A stretch of DNA of 64,000 nt from DATBLE01 sp963837265. Its GTDB lineage: Bacteria > Actinomycetota > Thermoleophilia > Gaiellales > Gaiellaceae. Below, one piece after another: positions 1-9,900 of the stretch (its first letter is position 1; each line of letters begins with the position of its first letter). A program made the position numbers and the translations under genes. The stretch lies in NCBI GenBank assembly GCA_963837265.1, contig CAWIMQ010000004.1, positions 434,001 to 498,000 of the forward strand, given 5' to 3'. The notes below the pieces were generated by a model. The model was given only the letters and a program-made list of their open reading frames with translations. It searched no databases and was not told the DNA's origin.

Positions 1-355
1 CCGTGTGCATCGCGGTGATCGCGGGGATCTGTAGCCGCTCCTGCACGGCTGTCGCTACCTCCGAGCACGCCAAGCCGTACCGGCCGGAGGCAAACGAGGG
101 GCCGGCGATGACGACGTCCGGGCGAAAGCCGCTGATCAGTTCGACGACAACGTCGACGGCCGTCCCCTCGTTCTCGGCGATGAAGTTGTCGCCGCACCAC
201 ACCGTCCCGACGATCTCGCCCGCATCGCCGAGGCTCTTGCCGATCCCGACTCCCGGCCCGACCGGGCCTTCTTTCGAATCCGGACCGACATCGGCCTTCT
301 CCTCGCCTCCGATACCGGCGAAGAACTGATTGAGGTAGTGAACGATCCGGACCAT
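1..355 (-). CDS. grdB: glycine/betaine/sarcosine reductase component B gamma subunit homologue (GrdB-like), 5' part only
   Basis: The reverse strand from ATG at 355 reads about 118 residues and leaves the window at base 1. It opens with MVRIVHYLNQFFAGIGGEE, followed by GPVGPG near residue 33, a WCGDNF segment and AGPSFASGRYG; this order is characteristic of GrdB. Characterised clostridial GrdB is the substrate-specific subunit of protein B in the reductases that release acetyl phosphate from glycine, sarcosine or betaine, and carries selenocysteine in its C-terminal half. That half is outside the window, so whether this is a seleno- or cysteine form cannot be seen. It follows grdE by 59 bp on the same strand, the usual partner order. 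The physiological substrate is unknown. Confidence 0.85.
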   Translation of the reverse strand, partial: MVRIVHYLNQFFAGIGGEEKADVGPDSKEGPVGPGVGIGKSLGDAGEIVGTVWCGDNFIAENEGTAVDVVVELISGFRPDVVIAGPSFASGRYGLACSEVATAVQERLQIPAITAMHT

Positions 356-414
356 CAGCCGCTCTCCTTTCCCGCTGCTCGGAGGCTTGCCGTGCTGTTC
401 GCGTTCACGTCAGA

Positions 415-1731
415 TCACCACTCCTGAGCCCGGAGAGGCTCGAATCCGAACGGATCGGTCGAGGCAAGGATCGAGCGAAGGGTGACCTCGAGTCGACCGC
501 TCGCGTCCTCGCCGGTTTCGAGCAGCGTGTCGCCGCCCAGAACCTTCTCCACTGCCGGAAGCTCGATCGGCTGCTCGTAGTTCCCGGTGCTGACGATCGC
601 CTTCGCTTCCGGCACGAAGTCGGCGAGCCCCGACTCCTGGGGGTCGGCCGCCATCTCGGGGAGGAGAAGAACCGTCGTGATTCCGCTGCGCTCGAGCAGC
701 TCGCAGACCATCATCACGTCGACGATGGAGTGGCCGCTGCCGAGGTAGGTGAGAATCGCCCCGTCGGCCTCCAGCAGCGAGGCGAGCTTCGCCGCGTAGT
801 ACGCGTTCCGCTCTTTCCGCCGAGCCTCGTCACCACGGTCGTAGAGGATGACGCCTGCGAAGTCGATGCTCCCGCGGTGCTGTGAGTACAGATCGGTGAT
901 GACCGGGTGGTTCTGGATCAGGTAGGTGACGTCGCGGTGGCACGCCGGCCCTGCCCACGAGTTGATCACGGCCCCGTCGAGGACCTGGTTCGGGTGGATG
1001 AGGGTCGGCAGCTCTCCCGGACCGCCACTGCCGTTTCGGATGCTCTCGCCGTAGACGTACGGACGCCCCTGGTAGAAGTACACGACCCTCGGCTTGCCGG
1101 CGTTGCGGTCGATGACTGACAGGTCGAAGCGCTGGACGTCCGGCGGCTCCAGCTCTGCGGTGGTCGCAGCCAGGTGGACGCCCACGTCCAGACCGGCCCG
1201 GCGCACCGCGTCGTTGTAGGCGACGACGTCCGCAGTTCCCGAGAGGACATCGTACGAGGCCTCTTCCTCGTCCAGCCGCGAGAACTGATCGGGGTTTGGG
1301 CTGAAGGTGAGCGCGACGTTCACGAGCTCGCCGAACGGCGAATGGTCGGCGCCCGGGCCGCTCATGTCGAAGATCGCTTGCCGCCAGTAGGCTGGCTCGC
1401 CCGGTACCGGCTCGGCAAGCTCGCACACCGCCACGCCGCCCAGCCTGTGGGTGCGGCCGGTGCCGGCCGTCTTCGGCGGTCCGAGCACGCCGGGGAAGTC
1501 CGATCCAGGATCTGAGACGCGTGCGCGAGGCTCGGCGGCGTCGAGGACGTTGTGGATGCGAACTCTCTCGCCCGGCTTGACGACGTCGACCGTCACGTCG
1601 GTGAAGCGAGGATTCTGGAGCACGCGCGCGCGGATCTCGGCCGGGTCGATCGTCAACAAGCCGTCGCGATAGGCGGTCTCGCTGCCCAGAACGACGTCAG
1701 TTACCTCGAACGTCCCCAGCTCAAGGGCCAT
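415..1731 (-). CDS. grdE: glycine/sarcosine/betaine reductase component B alpha/beta proprotein (GrdE-like)
   Basis: 438 residues, the normal length of the GrdE proprotein. In the family the chain cleaves itself at an internal cysteine to give two subunits, the beta one blocked by a pyruvoyl group that binds the amine substrate. Here the segment TLIHPNQVLDGA (about 243-254) is followed by GPAC, making Cys264 the candidate cleavage residue; this assignment is by position and motif, not proven. ATG at 1731 is preceded by a TAGGAG ribosome site. The gene lies 36 bp after an amino-acid ABC ATPase and just before grdB, so it is probably cotranscribed with the uptake system. No grdA, grdC or grdD homologue is visible in this window. 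Confidence 0.85.
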   Translation of the reverse strand: MALELGTFEVTDVVLGSETAYRDGLLTIDPAEIRARVLQNPRFTDVTVDVVKPGERVRIHNVLDAAEPRARVSDPGSDFPGVLGPPKTAGTGRTHRLGGVAVCELAEPVPGEPAYWRQAIFDMSGPGADHSPFGELVNVALTFSPNPDQFSRLDEEEASYDVLSGTADVVAYNDAVRRAGLDVGVHLAATTAELEPPDVQRFDLSVIDRNAGKPRVVYFYQGRPYVYGESIRNGSGGPGELPTLIHPNQVLDGAVINSWAGPACHRDVTYLIQNHPVITDLYSQHRGSIDFAGVILYDRGDEARRKERNAYYAAKLASLLEADGAILTYLGSGHSIVDVMMVCELLERSGITTVLLLPEMAADPQESGLADFVPEAKAIVSTGNYEQPIELPAVEKVLGGDTLLETGEDASGRLEVTLRSILASTDPFGFEPLRAQEW

Positions 1732-1767
1732 GGATCCACACTCCTACCACATGTTGGCAACCGCTCT

Positions 1768-2541
1768 TCACTGCTGGAGCACTTTCGACAGAAAGGCTGC
1801 GGTTCGTGGATGGCTCGGGTTGAGGAGTACGTCTCCGGGCGCGCCGGCCTCGAGAACCTGCCCTTCGTCCATGAACGCAACCACGTCCGCGATCTCGCGC
1901 GCGAACCCGATCTCGTGCGTGACGACGATCATCGTCATGCCGCTTCGCGCCAGGTCGCGGATCACGTCGAGCACCTCTCCGACGAGCTCCGGGTCGAGCG
2001 CTGAGGTAGGCTCGTCGAACAGCATCAGCCTCGGCTCCATCGCGAGTGCCCGGGCGATCGCGACCCGCTGCTGCTGCCCGCCCGACAACTGCCTCGGATA
2101 CGTGTCGACGAAGGTGCCGAGCCCGACACGCTCGAGCAGCCCCCTCCCGCGCGCGACCGCATCCCGGACGGGATCCCCCTTGACCCGGATCGGAGCGGTG
2201 ACGACGTTTTCGAGCGCCGTCAGGTGCGGGAAGAGATTGAAGCTTTGGAACACCATCCCGATCTGCGCACGCTTGCGGGCAGCTTCGCGCTCGTGAATCT
2301 CGTACAGCCGTCCATGGCGCTCGGAGTACCCGATCAGATCGCCGTAGACGTAGATGCGCCCCCCATCGATGCGCACGAGGTGGTTGACACAGCGCAAGAG
2401 CGTACTCTTTCCCGAGCCCGACGGCCCGAGCACGCACATGATCTGCTTCGGGGCGACTTGGAGGTCGATCCCCCTCAGGACATCCACCTCGCCGAACCGC
2501 TTGCGGACGCCGCGGGCTTCGACCGCCCAGTCCGGACTCAC
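1768..2541 (-). CDS. polar amino-acid ABC transporter, ATP-binding subunit (GlnQ/HisP type)
   Basis: 257 residues. Walker A GPSGSGKST at 39-47, Q-loop near residue 99, signature LSGGQQQRV at 152-160, Walker B LMLFDEP at 172-178, and switch histidine in VTHE at 209. The insert between Walker A and the Q-loop (about 70-92) is typical of the polar amino-acid uptake (PAAT) ATPases. I chose GTG at 2541 because it overlaps the permease TAG stop by one base (TAGTG); the longer open frame upstream only shadows the permease. It energises uptake for the permease and binding protein encoded just upstream, and is followed by grdE. Confidence 0.95.
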   Translation of the reverse strand: MSPDWAVEARGVRKRFGEVDVLRGIDLQVAPKQIMCVLGPSGSGKSTLLRCVNHLVRIDGGRIYVYGDLIGYSERHGRLYEIHEREAARKRAQIGMVFQSFNLFPHLTALENVVTAPIRVKGDPVRDAVARGRGLLERVGLGTFVDTYPRQLSGGQQQRVAIARALAMEPRLMLFDEPTSALDPELVGEVLDVIRDLARSGMTMIVVTHEIGFAREIADVVAFMDEGQVLEAGAPGDVLLNPSHPRTAAFLSKVLQQ

Positions 2542-3578
2542 TACGCCCGCTCCTCGGCGTTCTCGCCTCCGGCCGTGCCTCCTCTTGCGTGCCAACGGGT
2601 CAGATTGCGGCGCATGTACCACGACATGCGCTTCGCCGGCGTTCCCCGGTGTCCGCGGCCGAAATGCCGCTCGATGTAGTACTGCCCGACCGTGAGCACT
2701 GAGACGACGATCAGATACCAGATGCTGGCGACGATCAGGAGCGGGATTGTCTCGTAGTTGACGAAATAGATGCTCTGGACCGTGTAGAGGAGTTCCGGAA
2801 TCGCCATGACACTGACGAGCGACGTGTTCTTCAGCATGCCAATGAGTTCGTTGCCGGTCGGCGGGACGATGACCCTCATCGCTTGTGGCAGCACGATCTT
2901 CCGCAACGTCAGGAAGCGCGACATGCCGAGCGACTGAGCTGCCTCGGTCTGGCCGGTATCGACCGCGAGGATTCCCGAGCGGACGATCTCCGCCATGTAG
3001 GCGCCTTCGTTGAGCGAGAGCCCCAGGATCGCCGCGACCCACGGCGTGATGACCGCGTTGACGCTCATGGTTCCGAAGTTGGTTCCGAACGGAACGCCGA
3101 TGCCGATTCGGGGATAGAGGTACGCGAGGTTGTACCAGAAGATCAGTTGAACCAGCAGCGGCGCGCCCCGGAAGAACCAGATGTAGGAGATGCTCACGCT
3201 GCGCAGCAGCAAGTTCGTCGAGAGCCTCATGACTGCGAATACGATCCCGAGCGCAACTGCGATCGACATCGCGATCGCGGTCAGCTCGATCGTGTGCAGG
3301 AGCCCCTCGAGAACCAGTCTGCTGCCGAAGTAGTGGCCGACGACGCCCCACTCGTAGTGGGGGTTGACGACCAGCGAGCGGAAGAGCAGACCGACGAGCA
3401 GCAGTACAAACGCCGTCGCCACCCACTGCCCCGGGTGGCGAAGCGGAACCGGCTCGGCCTCAGCTCGAAAGTCGCCCGCCTCTTGCATGGCAGCTTCGTC
3501 CGGGTCCGACCGCACGCGCGGACCGGCTCGTCGCGCGTGCGGTGGAACCTCGGACGAGGTCTGCCCTTCCAAATGCAT
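2541..3578 (-). CDS. polar amino-acid ABC transporter, permease subunit
   Basis: 345 residues with a charged cytoplasmic N-terminus, a hydrophobic segment at about 52-70, further membrane spans from residue 91 onward, and the EAA loop EAAQSLGMSRFLTLRKIVLP at 213-232 that docks on the ATPase. The family is the HisM/GlnP-like inner-membrane subunit. The first roughly 40 residues are arginine- and proline-rich and weakly conserved in style, so initiation at Met31 (base 3488) is possible. A single permease gene is present, suggesting a homodimer. It is 19 bp after the binding-protein gene and overlaps the ATPase start. Confidence 0.93.
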   Translation of the reverse strand: MHLEGQTSSEVPPHARRAGPRVRSDPDEAAMQEAGDFRAEAEPVPLRHPGQWVATAFVLLLVGLLFRSLVVNPHYEWGVVGHYFGSRLVLEGLLHTIELTAIAMSIAVALGIVFAVMRLSTNLLLRSVSISYIWFFRGAPLLVQLIFWYNLAYLYPRIGIGVPFGTNFGTMSVNAVITPWVAAILGLSLNEGAYMAEIVRSGILAVDTGQTEAAQSLGMSRFLTLRKIVLPQAMRVIVPPTGNELIGMLKNTSLVSVMAIPELLYTVQSIYFVNYETIPLLIVASIWYLIVVSVLTVGQYYIERHFGRGHRGTPAKRMSWYMRRNLTRWHARGGTAGGENAEERA

Positions 3579-3597
3579 TACTCCGACGAAAGGACCG

Positions 3598-4539
3598 TTA
3601 GCTCAGCCCTCCGTTCACCGTGAACTTCTTGAGTACGTTGTTTGGAATGCCGTACTTTGCGAAGATCCGCTTGTAGGTGCCGTTGATCCGCAGCTTGTCG
3701 AGCGCCAAGCGGATCGGATTGAGCAGCGGGGAGTGCTTCGGGAAAACGATCCCGCTCACGCCGGTGAAGAAGTTTGGCCCACCCGCCACCAGCGTCCCCT
3801 GCGAGTTCTTGGCGACCCACGCATTCGTCTCACTCGCGTTGCAGGTCGCGTTGGCGCGGCCGCTCCTCACAGCGAGGACGGACGTGTCCTGACTCGGGAA
3901 GCTCATCATGTGGATCCCCGGCTTGCCCTTGGCTGTGCATTTCTTGCTGATCGCAGTCACGTATCCGACGGCGTCGGAACCCTGGTTGACGGCGATCTTC
4001 AGGCCGCAGGCGTCGTAGATCGTATTGATCGCATGACCGCCCTTCTTCCACATGAAGCCTTGGCCCTGGCGGACGTAGTCGAGGATGTCAGTCTTCACCT
4101 CACGCGATTTCAGGTCGGTGGCGTCCGACCAGGCGAGCGGATATCGACCCGACTGGACACCGGGAATGACCGATGACCATGGAATATTGATAAACTTGAA
4201 TTTCACGCCCAAAATCTTCCCGACTTCGGTGGCAAGATCGGGGTCAATTCCGGCGACCGTCTTCCCATTCGACGCTATGTACTCGTAGGGCGGATACTCG
4301 GCGTTCGTCGCCGTCGAGATTACACCCGAATTCCTGACCGATTCCGGCAGCATCGCATGGAGCTTCGGATCTAGTCCGTTACCGGCGGCCAGACGATGGG
4401 CGGCAGAGGAAAACGGGCCCCCGGATGCGGCAAGGCTGCTTCCCCCGACGGCGGTGAACAATCCGAAGAGGGATGCAGCAATAGCCACCATGCGCAACGG
4501 TCGTCTGCCGTGCAGTGAGTGTGAGGTCGAACCTCTCAT
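3598..4539 (-). CDS. amino-acid ABC transporter substrate-binding protein
   Basis: From ATG at 4539 the product is 313 residues with a basic start, a hydrophobic signal segment (about 17-32) and an Ala/Gly-rich cleavage region, then a type-3 solute-binding (SBP_bac_3) fold with the YPPYEYIASNGKTVAGIDPDL segment typical of glutamine- or arginine-binding proteins. The longer open frame to 4677 lacks a signal sequence at its front and is not preferred; GGAGGG lies just upstream of 4539. First gene of the uptake-grdE-grdB operon; the 285 bp before it, up to hutH, must hold the promoter, but I see no clear boxes. Ligand is not deducible; amino acid or betaine is inferred from context. Confidence 0.93.
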   Translation of the reverse strand: MRGSTSHSLHGRRPLRMVAIAASLFGLFTAVGGSSLAASGGPFSSAAHRLAAGNGLDPKLHAMLPESVRNSGVISTATNAEYPPYEYIASNGKTVAGIDPDLATEVGKILGVKFKFINIPWSSVIPGVQSGRYPLAWSDATDLKSREVKTDILDYVRQGQGFMWKKGGHAINTIYDACGLKIAVNQGSDAVGYVTAISKKCTAKGKPGIHMMSFPSQDTSVLAVRSGRANATCNASETNAWVAKNSQGTLVAGGPNFFTGVSGIVFPKHSPLLNPIRLALDKLRINGTYKRIFAKYGIPNNVLKKFTVNGGLS

Positions 4540-4824
4540 CTTCCCTCCGTTTCTTTCGAAAAGCAGTGCGAAACGCCTCGATTCGAGCGTGCGCAGCACC
4601 TCCTCCGACAGGTTGGGCTGGTCTCGGGTACTCCATTTCTCCGTGGTCAGCAAACAACCGTTCCAGCCGAGGACCACGTGCTACCCCGGCCTTCCAGATC
4701 ACGTCCTGCTCACCCGGGCTCGCCACGGGATAATCCCGCCTCGGGCCGTCGTCCCTTAGCTGACCGAGACCGCAGCTTTTTCAGCCGGGACATGAACCGA
4801 TGCTATGAGGTGGCCACTTGGAGG

Positions 4825-6408
4825 TCAAGCAGGATTCCCGACAGCGTTGCGGGATAGCTCGCCGTCCGGGTTCGCCGGCCAAGAACTCGTGAGCTGCCCG
4901 ATCTCCCGCTCGACCGCGGCAAGAACGTCGCCGCGCTCGACAGTGGCTGCCATCGCGTTGTGGTCGGGGTAGAGCGGCCGGTCCTCGTCGAGATGCTCGA
5001 CCACGGCCCGCACTGCGTCCCTGGCAGCGCGTGTGCCCGCCCCGGGCGTGAAGTCCCGAAAGTCGAGCGCCTGTGCGGCCCCGATCAGCTCGATCGCCAG
5101 CACGCCGTAGGCGTTGCGAAGGATCTGCTTCGTCTTCAGCGCAGCGTTCATGCCCATCGAGACGAAGTCCTCCTGGTCGGCCGCCGCCGGGATCGACTGG
5201 ATGCAGGACGGCGCCGACAGAATCCGCTGCTCGGCGATCAGCGTGTCCGCCGTGTACTGGGAGAGCATCAGTCCCGAGAACATCCCCGCCCCCCTGGTCA
5301 GGAACGCCGGCAACCCCACTGACAGCGCCGGGTTGAGGAGGCGGTTCAGCCGACGCTCGGAGAGCACGCACACCATCGTCACCGCCGCGCCGACCAGGTC
5401 CAGCGGCAGCGAGACCGGCGTCCCCTGGAAGTTGGCGCCCGTGAGCACGAGGTCCTCCTCCTCGACGAAGATCGGGTTGTCCGCCACCCCGTTCAGCTCG
5501 ATCTCCAGCTGCCTGCGCGCCCAGGCGAGCACGTCCCGCAGAGCGCCGACCACCTGTGGTGTCGAGCGCATCGAGTACGCGTCCTGCACCTTCACCTTCA
5601 GCCGCCCCGAGACCAGATCCGATCCCTCCATCACCTTGCGCAGGTTCGCAGCGGAGGTGACTGCACCGGAAAAGCCACGCAACTCGTGCAGCCGCCCTTG
5701 GTACGGCTGCATGTTCGCGAGCAGTGCCTCCAGCGACATCGCCGCCGCGATCTCCGCTTGCTTCACCCACTGCTCCGCGTCGTGCAGGAGCAGGCAGCCG
5801 ATCCCGGTGATCAGGTTCGACCCGTTGATCGCCGCCAGCCCGTCGCGCGCCCGCAGGCCCGGCACCGGAATTCCCGCCTGCTCCAGCGCCGTCGCCGTCG
5901 GCATCCGCTCCCCGGCGTAGAAGCACTCGCCTTCCCCCATCAACGTCAGCGCGATCTGGCTCATCGGCGCCAGATCCCCGGAAGCGCCCACGCTTCCCTT
6001 CTCGCAGACGACCGGCGTCACCCCCGCGTTCAGCATCGCGACGTAGGTCTCGGGAACCGCCGCCCGGCAACCCGAAAACCCCCGCGCGTGGACGTTCACC
6101 CGCGAGACCATTGCCGCGCGCACATGCTCCACCGGAGCCGGGTCGCCAATCCCAGCCGCATGGTTATAGACCAGGTACCGCTGGAACTGTCGCACCTGCT
6201 CCTCGGTCAGGACGACCTCGGAGAACTCGCCGATGCCGGTGTTGACCCCGTACATGATCTCCCCGGCGTCGATCTTCCTCTCCAGCATTCCCCGGCACTG
6301 CTCGATCCGCGAAAGCGCCTCAGCGGAAAGCTCCGCCCTCGTGCCATCGCGTGCCACAGCGACAACGTCCTCAACCGCCAAGTGCAGCCCATCAAGCATC
6401 ACAGTCAT
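4825..6408 (-). CDS. hutH: MIO-dependent aromatic amino-acid lyase, histidine ammonia-lyase type
   Basis: 527 residues. The Ala-Ser-Gly triad that forms the MIO cofactor is at 142-144 in GSVGASGDLAP; the catalytic Tyr lies in MYGVNTGIG (about 52-60). A histidine at 83 (YNHAAGIG) and a QED motif near residue 415 agree with histidine rather than phenylalanine lyases, though ammonia mutases and other MIO enzymes share this core. The known reaction is histidine to urocanate plus ammonia. Start ATG at 6408 has a near-perfect AGGAGGTG six bases upstream. No other hut genes are nearby; the next genes downstream on the same strand are the amino-acid transporter, so substrate could be supplied by it. 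Confidence 0.85.
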   Translation of the reverse strand: MTVMLDGLHLAVEDVVAVARDGTRAELSAEALSRIEQCRGMLERKIDAGEIMYGVNTGIGEFSEVVLTEEQVRQFQRYLVYNHAAGIGDPAPVEHVRAAMVSRVNVHARGFSGCRAAVPETYVAMLNAGVTPVVCEKGSVGASGDLAPMSQIALTLMGEGECFYAGERMPTATALEQAGIPVPGLRARDGLAAINGSNLITGIGCLLLHDAEQWVKQAEIAAAMSLEALLANMQPYQGRLHELRGFSGAVTSAANLRKVMEGSDLVSGRLKVKVQDAYSMRSTPQVVGALRDVLAWARRQLEIELNGVADNPIFVEEEDLVLTGANFQGTPVSLPLDLVGAAVTMVCVLSERRLNRLLNPALSVGLPAFLTRGAGMFSGLMLSQYTADTLIAEQRILSAPSCIQSIPAAADQEDFVSMGMNAALKTKQILRNAYGVLAIELIGAAQALDFRDFTPGAGTRAARDAVRAVVEHLDEDRPLYPDHNAMAATVERGDVLAAVEREIGQLTSSWPANPDGELSRNAVGNPA

Positions 6409-6921
6409 GCCCCACCTCCTCGCCAGTCGTCGGGGGAGCAGGCTCCCTACGCGACGATCATACGACCCGATCGGGCGGCGGCCGTCGAGCGCCGCGGCGG
6501 CGTGACGCCCACCACTTGCTCATCCCTGGGGCAAGGAAGCTATGGACCTTTCTGGAGGGGAGCGGTCACATTCGGGGGCACCGCTGTCCGCGCTATCCAA
6601 AGACGAAGCGCAGACCAAGACGACCCTCAGACAGTCGGTCTCGGTTGCTATCACAGCTGGCTCGGGCCTCACTGAGTGAGCCGCCGATCGGATCGCGCTG
6701 GCGATCTGGTCTTCCCTCCACGCTGGATCACTCACAAGACGGCTCCCCCAATGACCGCGAGCGTCATCTCATGCTCTCCCAGTCCTCAGCGTCCTGATTC
6801 GCCTGCGCGCGCCACTTGCGCCTCATAGCCCTCCAGTGATCAGGCTTGGGCGGCTCCTTCGGCTTCTTCAACCTCTTCGACTTCTTCAACCACTTCATCT
6901 GTTCCTCGCCGGCTCCCGAAA
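6409..6921. other. intergenic region between hutH and the nuclease-helicase gene
   Basis: About 510 bp with no convincing gene on either strand. The nuclease-helicase gene ends at 6922 and hutH starts at 6408, both on the reverse strand, so a terminator and the hutH promoter are expected here. A pyrimidine-rich stretch with repeated CTTC (about 6850-6900) lies just downstream of the nuclease-helicase stop. I see no clear hairpin or promoter boxes. Confidence 0.5.
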
Positions 6922-9900
6922 TCAGGTTGCCCGCGCACACGCCAACTCAGCGAACCTGCAAAGCGCATTGGCGAGCCGCATCTGGTCGATGGTGCGGCAG
7001 TTGACCTCGAGTAGCCGCGGCGAGCAGACGAGGTAGGCGAGGCACTGCGCCCGCGAGATCGCCACATTGAGCCGGTTGCGTGAGAGCAGGAACTCGAGGT
7101 TGCGGGGGACGTCGTCCCCGCTCGAGCTGGTGAGCGAGTAGAGGACGACCTTCGCCTCTTGCCCCTGGAACTTGTCGACGGTTCCGACCGGGACCCCGGG
7201 CGGGAGCAGATCGCGGAGCAGGTTGACCTGGGCGTTGTAGGGCGCGACGACCATGATCTCCTCCGCTCCCACGCCCGCGGCGCGCAGGCGCTCGACCTCC
7301 TCGCGCACGCGCTCGGCTTCTTCGCGAGACTCCTGCCGGCAGGCTTCGTGCTCGACCGGAAGCCACCGCAGCCCGGTCCCGAAGGGTGTCGTCCGCGTCT
7401 CGCAGACGGGCGCCGTTCCCAGCCGGCCCTCGTAGAACTGTTCCGAGATGTAGCCGCAGACGTCCGGATGGAGCCGGTAGGTCCGCTCGAGGAAGAGGCC
7501 GCGGTCGGGCGGGATCGTCGCGTGACCTGCGAGCAGGTGCTGGAGCACCGAGGCGTCCGCGCCGTCGGGATGCGACCCCTGCGATACCTGGGCGAGTTGC
7601 TGCGGGTCGCCGACGAGGATCATGTTGCGGGCGCAGGTGGCCATCGCGACCGCGTCTGCGAGCGAGACCTGCCCGGCTTCGTCGATGAACAGGTAGTCGA
7701 GTGTCCGGTCGAGGTCTTGGTGCGCGTACAGCCAGGCCGTTCCGCCGGTGAGGGGCGCGGCCAGGCATCCGTGCCGGTCGTCCGAGCTGGTGATGTGCTC
7801 GCTCTCGTAGACCGACTCGGGGTTGCCGCCGGTCGACTTCTTCACGCCGTTAAGCTCGATTCCGGCCGCCTCGACCTCGTCGAGCAGCTTGTGGATCGCC
7901 TTGTGGCTGGTCGAGGCGACCCCGACGCGCTTGCCTTCGGCGAGCAGCCGGGCGACGAGCCGGCCGGACACCCAGGTCTTGCCCGATCCGGGAGGCCCCT
8001 GGATGACGAGGTGGCGTCCATCCAGCGAGAGCAGGAGCCGTGCCATCTCGTCGAGGTGGGTCGTCTGCACGTCGTGGTCGAACGGCTCTCGGGCGAGCAC
8101 CGATTCGACGGCCGGGTAGCGACCGTCGCCGGCGATCAGCGAGCGCCCGATCCGCAGCAGGGCGTCCTCCTGCGCGTCGGTGCGGTAGGGCTCCCCGGGC
8201 AGGAGCGCCCGGGGCAGCGCGACGTCCTCGAGTGAGGGGCCGCGCCGGAGCGCCAGCTCGCGGGTCTCACGGTCGATCGCGACGATCTCGCCCGCGTGGT
8301 TGCCCTGCTCGTCGAAGGGGTGGTCGCCGACGCCGAGCTTGTGCTCCTGCGGCGGGTAGACGAGCCGGTAGACGAAGGAGAATGCGGACGGCTCCCGCCT
8401 GCCGGTGGGATCGAGGAGCGCGATCGCCTCGGCGTCGTCGACCAGCTCCTCCGGGCTCCGTTCGAGCCGGTCGAAGAACGCCCACCAGACGGGCTTGCGC
8501 TCGCGGTCGTGGTAGTCGAGGAGCTGAGCTGCGAGCTCGTGGCCGGCCGCGAGCAGCGCGTCGCGGAGCCTCGCTCGTGCGATCTTCTCAGGCGGCGTCT
8601 CCTTCGGCTCCTTCGGCTCCGGCTGCGGGAACGGCCCGAACGCCTCCAGCGCCTCGGCCCGCCGCTCGACCAGCCAGTCGCGCAGGACGCGCGTGGCGAT
8701 GCAGTCCTCGCGGTTGTAAGCGGCGATCGAGTCGAGGATCGCCGGATCCCGTGTCTGCATGAACCGCTCGTATTCGACGATCGAGGTGCCGCCGTCCCTG
8801 ATCTCCGCCTGGCGCGGGAAATCGAGGAACACCTCCATCTCCTTCAGCCCGTAGCCCGGCACCGACGCCTGCAGGCCGCCGCGGACGACCTTGAGCAGAT
8901 CGACCAGCACCCCGCGGCGCAGCAGGTCGTCGACCTCGGCCTCGCGCGTGCCGTACCGGCCGGCGAGCCGCCGCAGGACGCTTACCTCGTAGCCGGCGTA
9001 GTGGTAGACGTGCAGCGCCGGATCCGCGGCAAGGCGGGCGTCGATCAGGTCGACGACCTCCTCGAACGCGCGCCGCTCGCTGTCGTGGTCCTCCGCCCAG
9101 CGCGCGCTGAACTCGTCCTGCGAGTCCGAGATGCCCCACAGGTACTCCAGCGATCCGAGCTCGTCCCAGAACGGGTTCCCCTCCAGGTCGAAGAAGAGAT
9201 CCCCCGGCGACGGATCCGGCAAGACCGCGAATCCCGTCTCCGCGCGCGGCTGCAGCAGCTCGAAGACGGGCTCGCCCGTCTCCCTGCGCTCGAGCTGGAG
9301 CCTTGCCTGACGGTGAAGCCTGGCGAAGCGCTCGCCGTTGAACCCGACCGGGTCGACCGCGTGGGCGAGCGCGGTCAGCGTCGCGATCCCGCCGGGCTCG
9401 AGCTTCTCCATCTCCCGGCGCCCCACACCGGCGACCAGGCAGAGGCTGTCCGTCTCGACCCACCCGGCCTCGCACAGCGACTTGAACTCGCAGATGCCGC
9501 ACTGGCCGCACGGGTACGAACGCGTGGCCGGCCGCTCGACGACGAACTCCTCCAGCCGCCGCCGCACCCGCCGAGCGTAGGCCGCGAACTCGCGCGGGCG
9601 AAACGACAGGCGCTCGCCGTTTCCGAGCAGCACGTGAATCTGCTCCGGCTCGCGCCCCTGGATCCGCGCGAGCCGCTCGGAGTAGAAGCAGAGCTGAAGG
9701 ATGTACGCGGGCTTCGCGTGCCGCGCGAGCTTCGTGTCGACCGCCTCGAAGGAGCCGTCCGACTGGCGCTCGAGGAAATCGGCGAAGCCGCGCCAGCCGT
9801 CCGCCATCAACAGGCCTTGAAAGACCACGTCGACGCCGCGGCGGATCGCCTCCTCGGTCTCGCGCGCCGCCCGCTCCCAGTCGTGCTCCTCGAACGGGAT

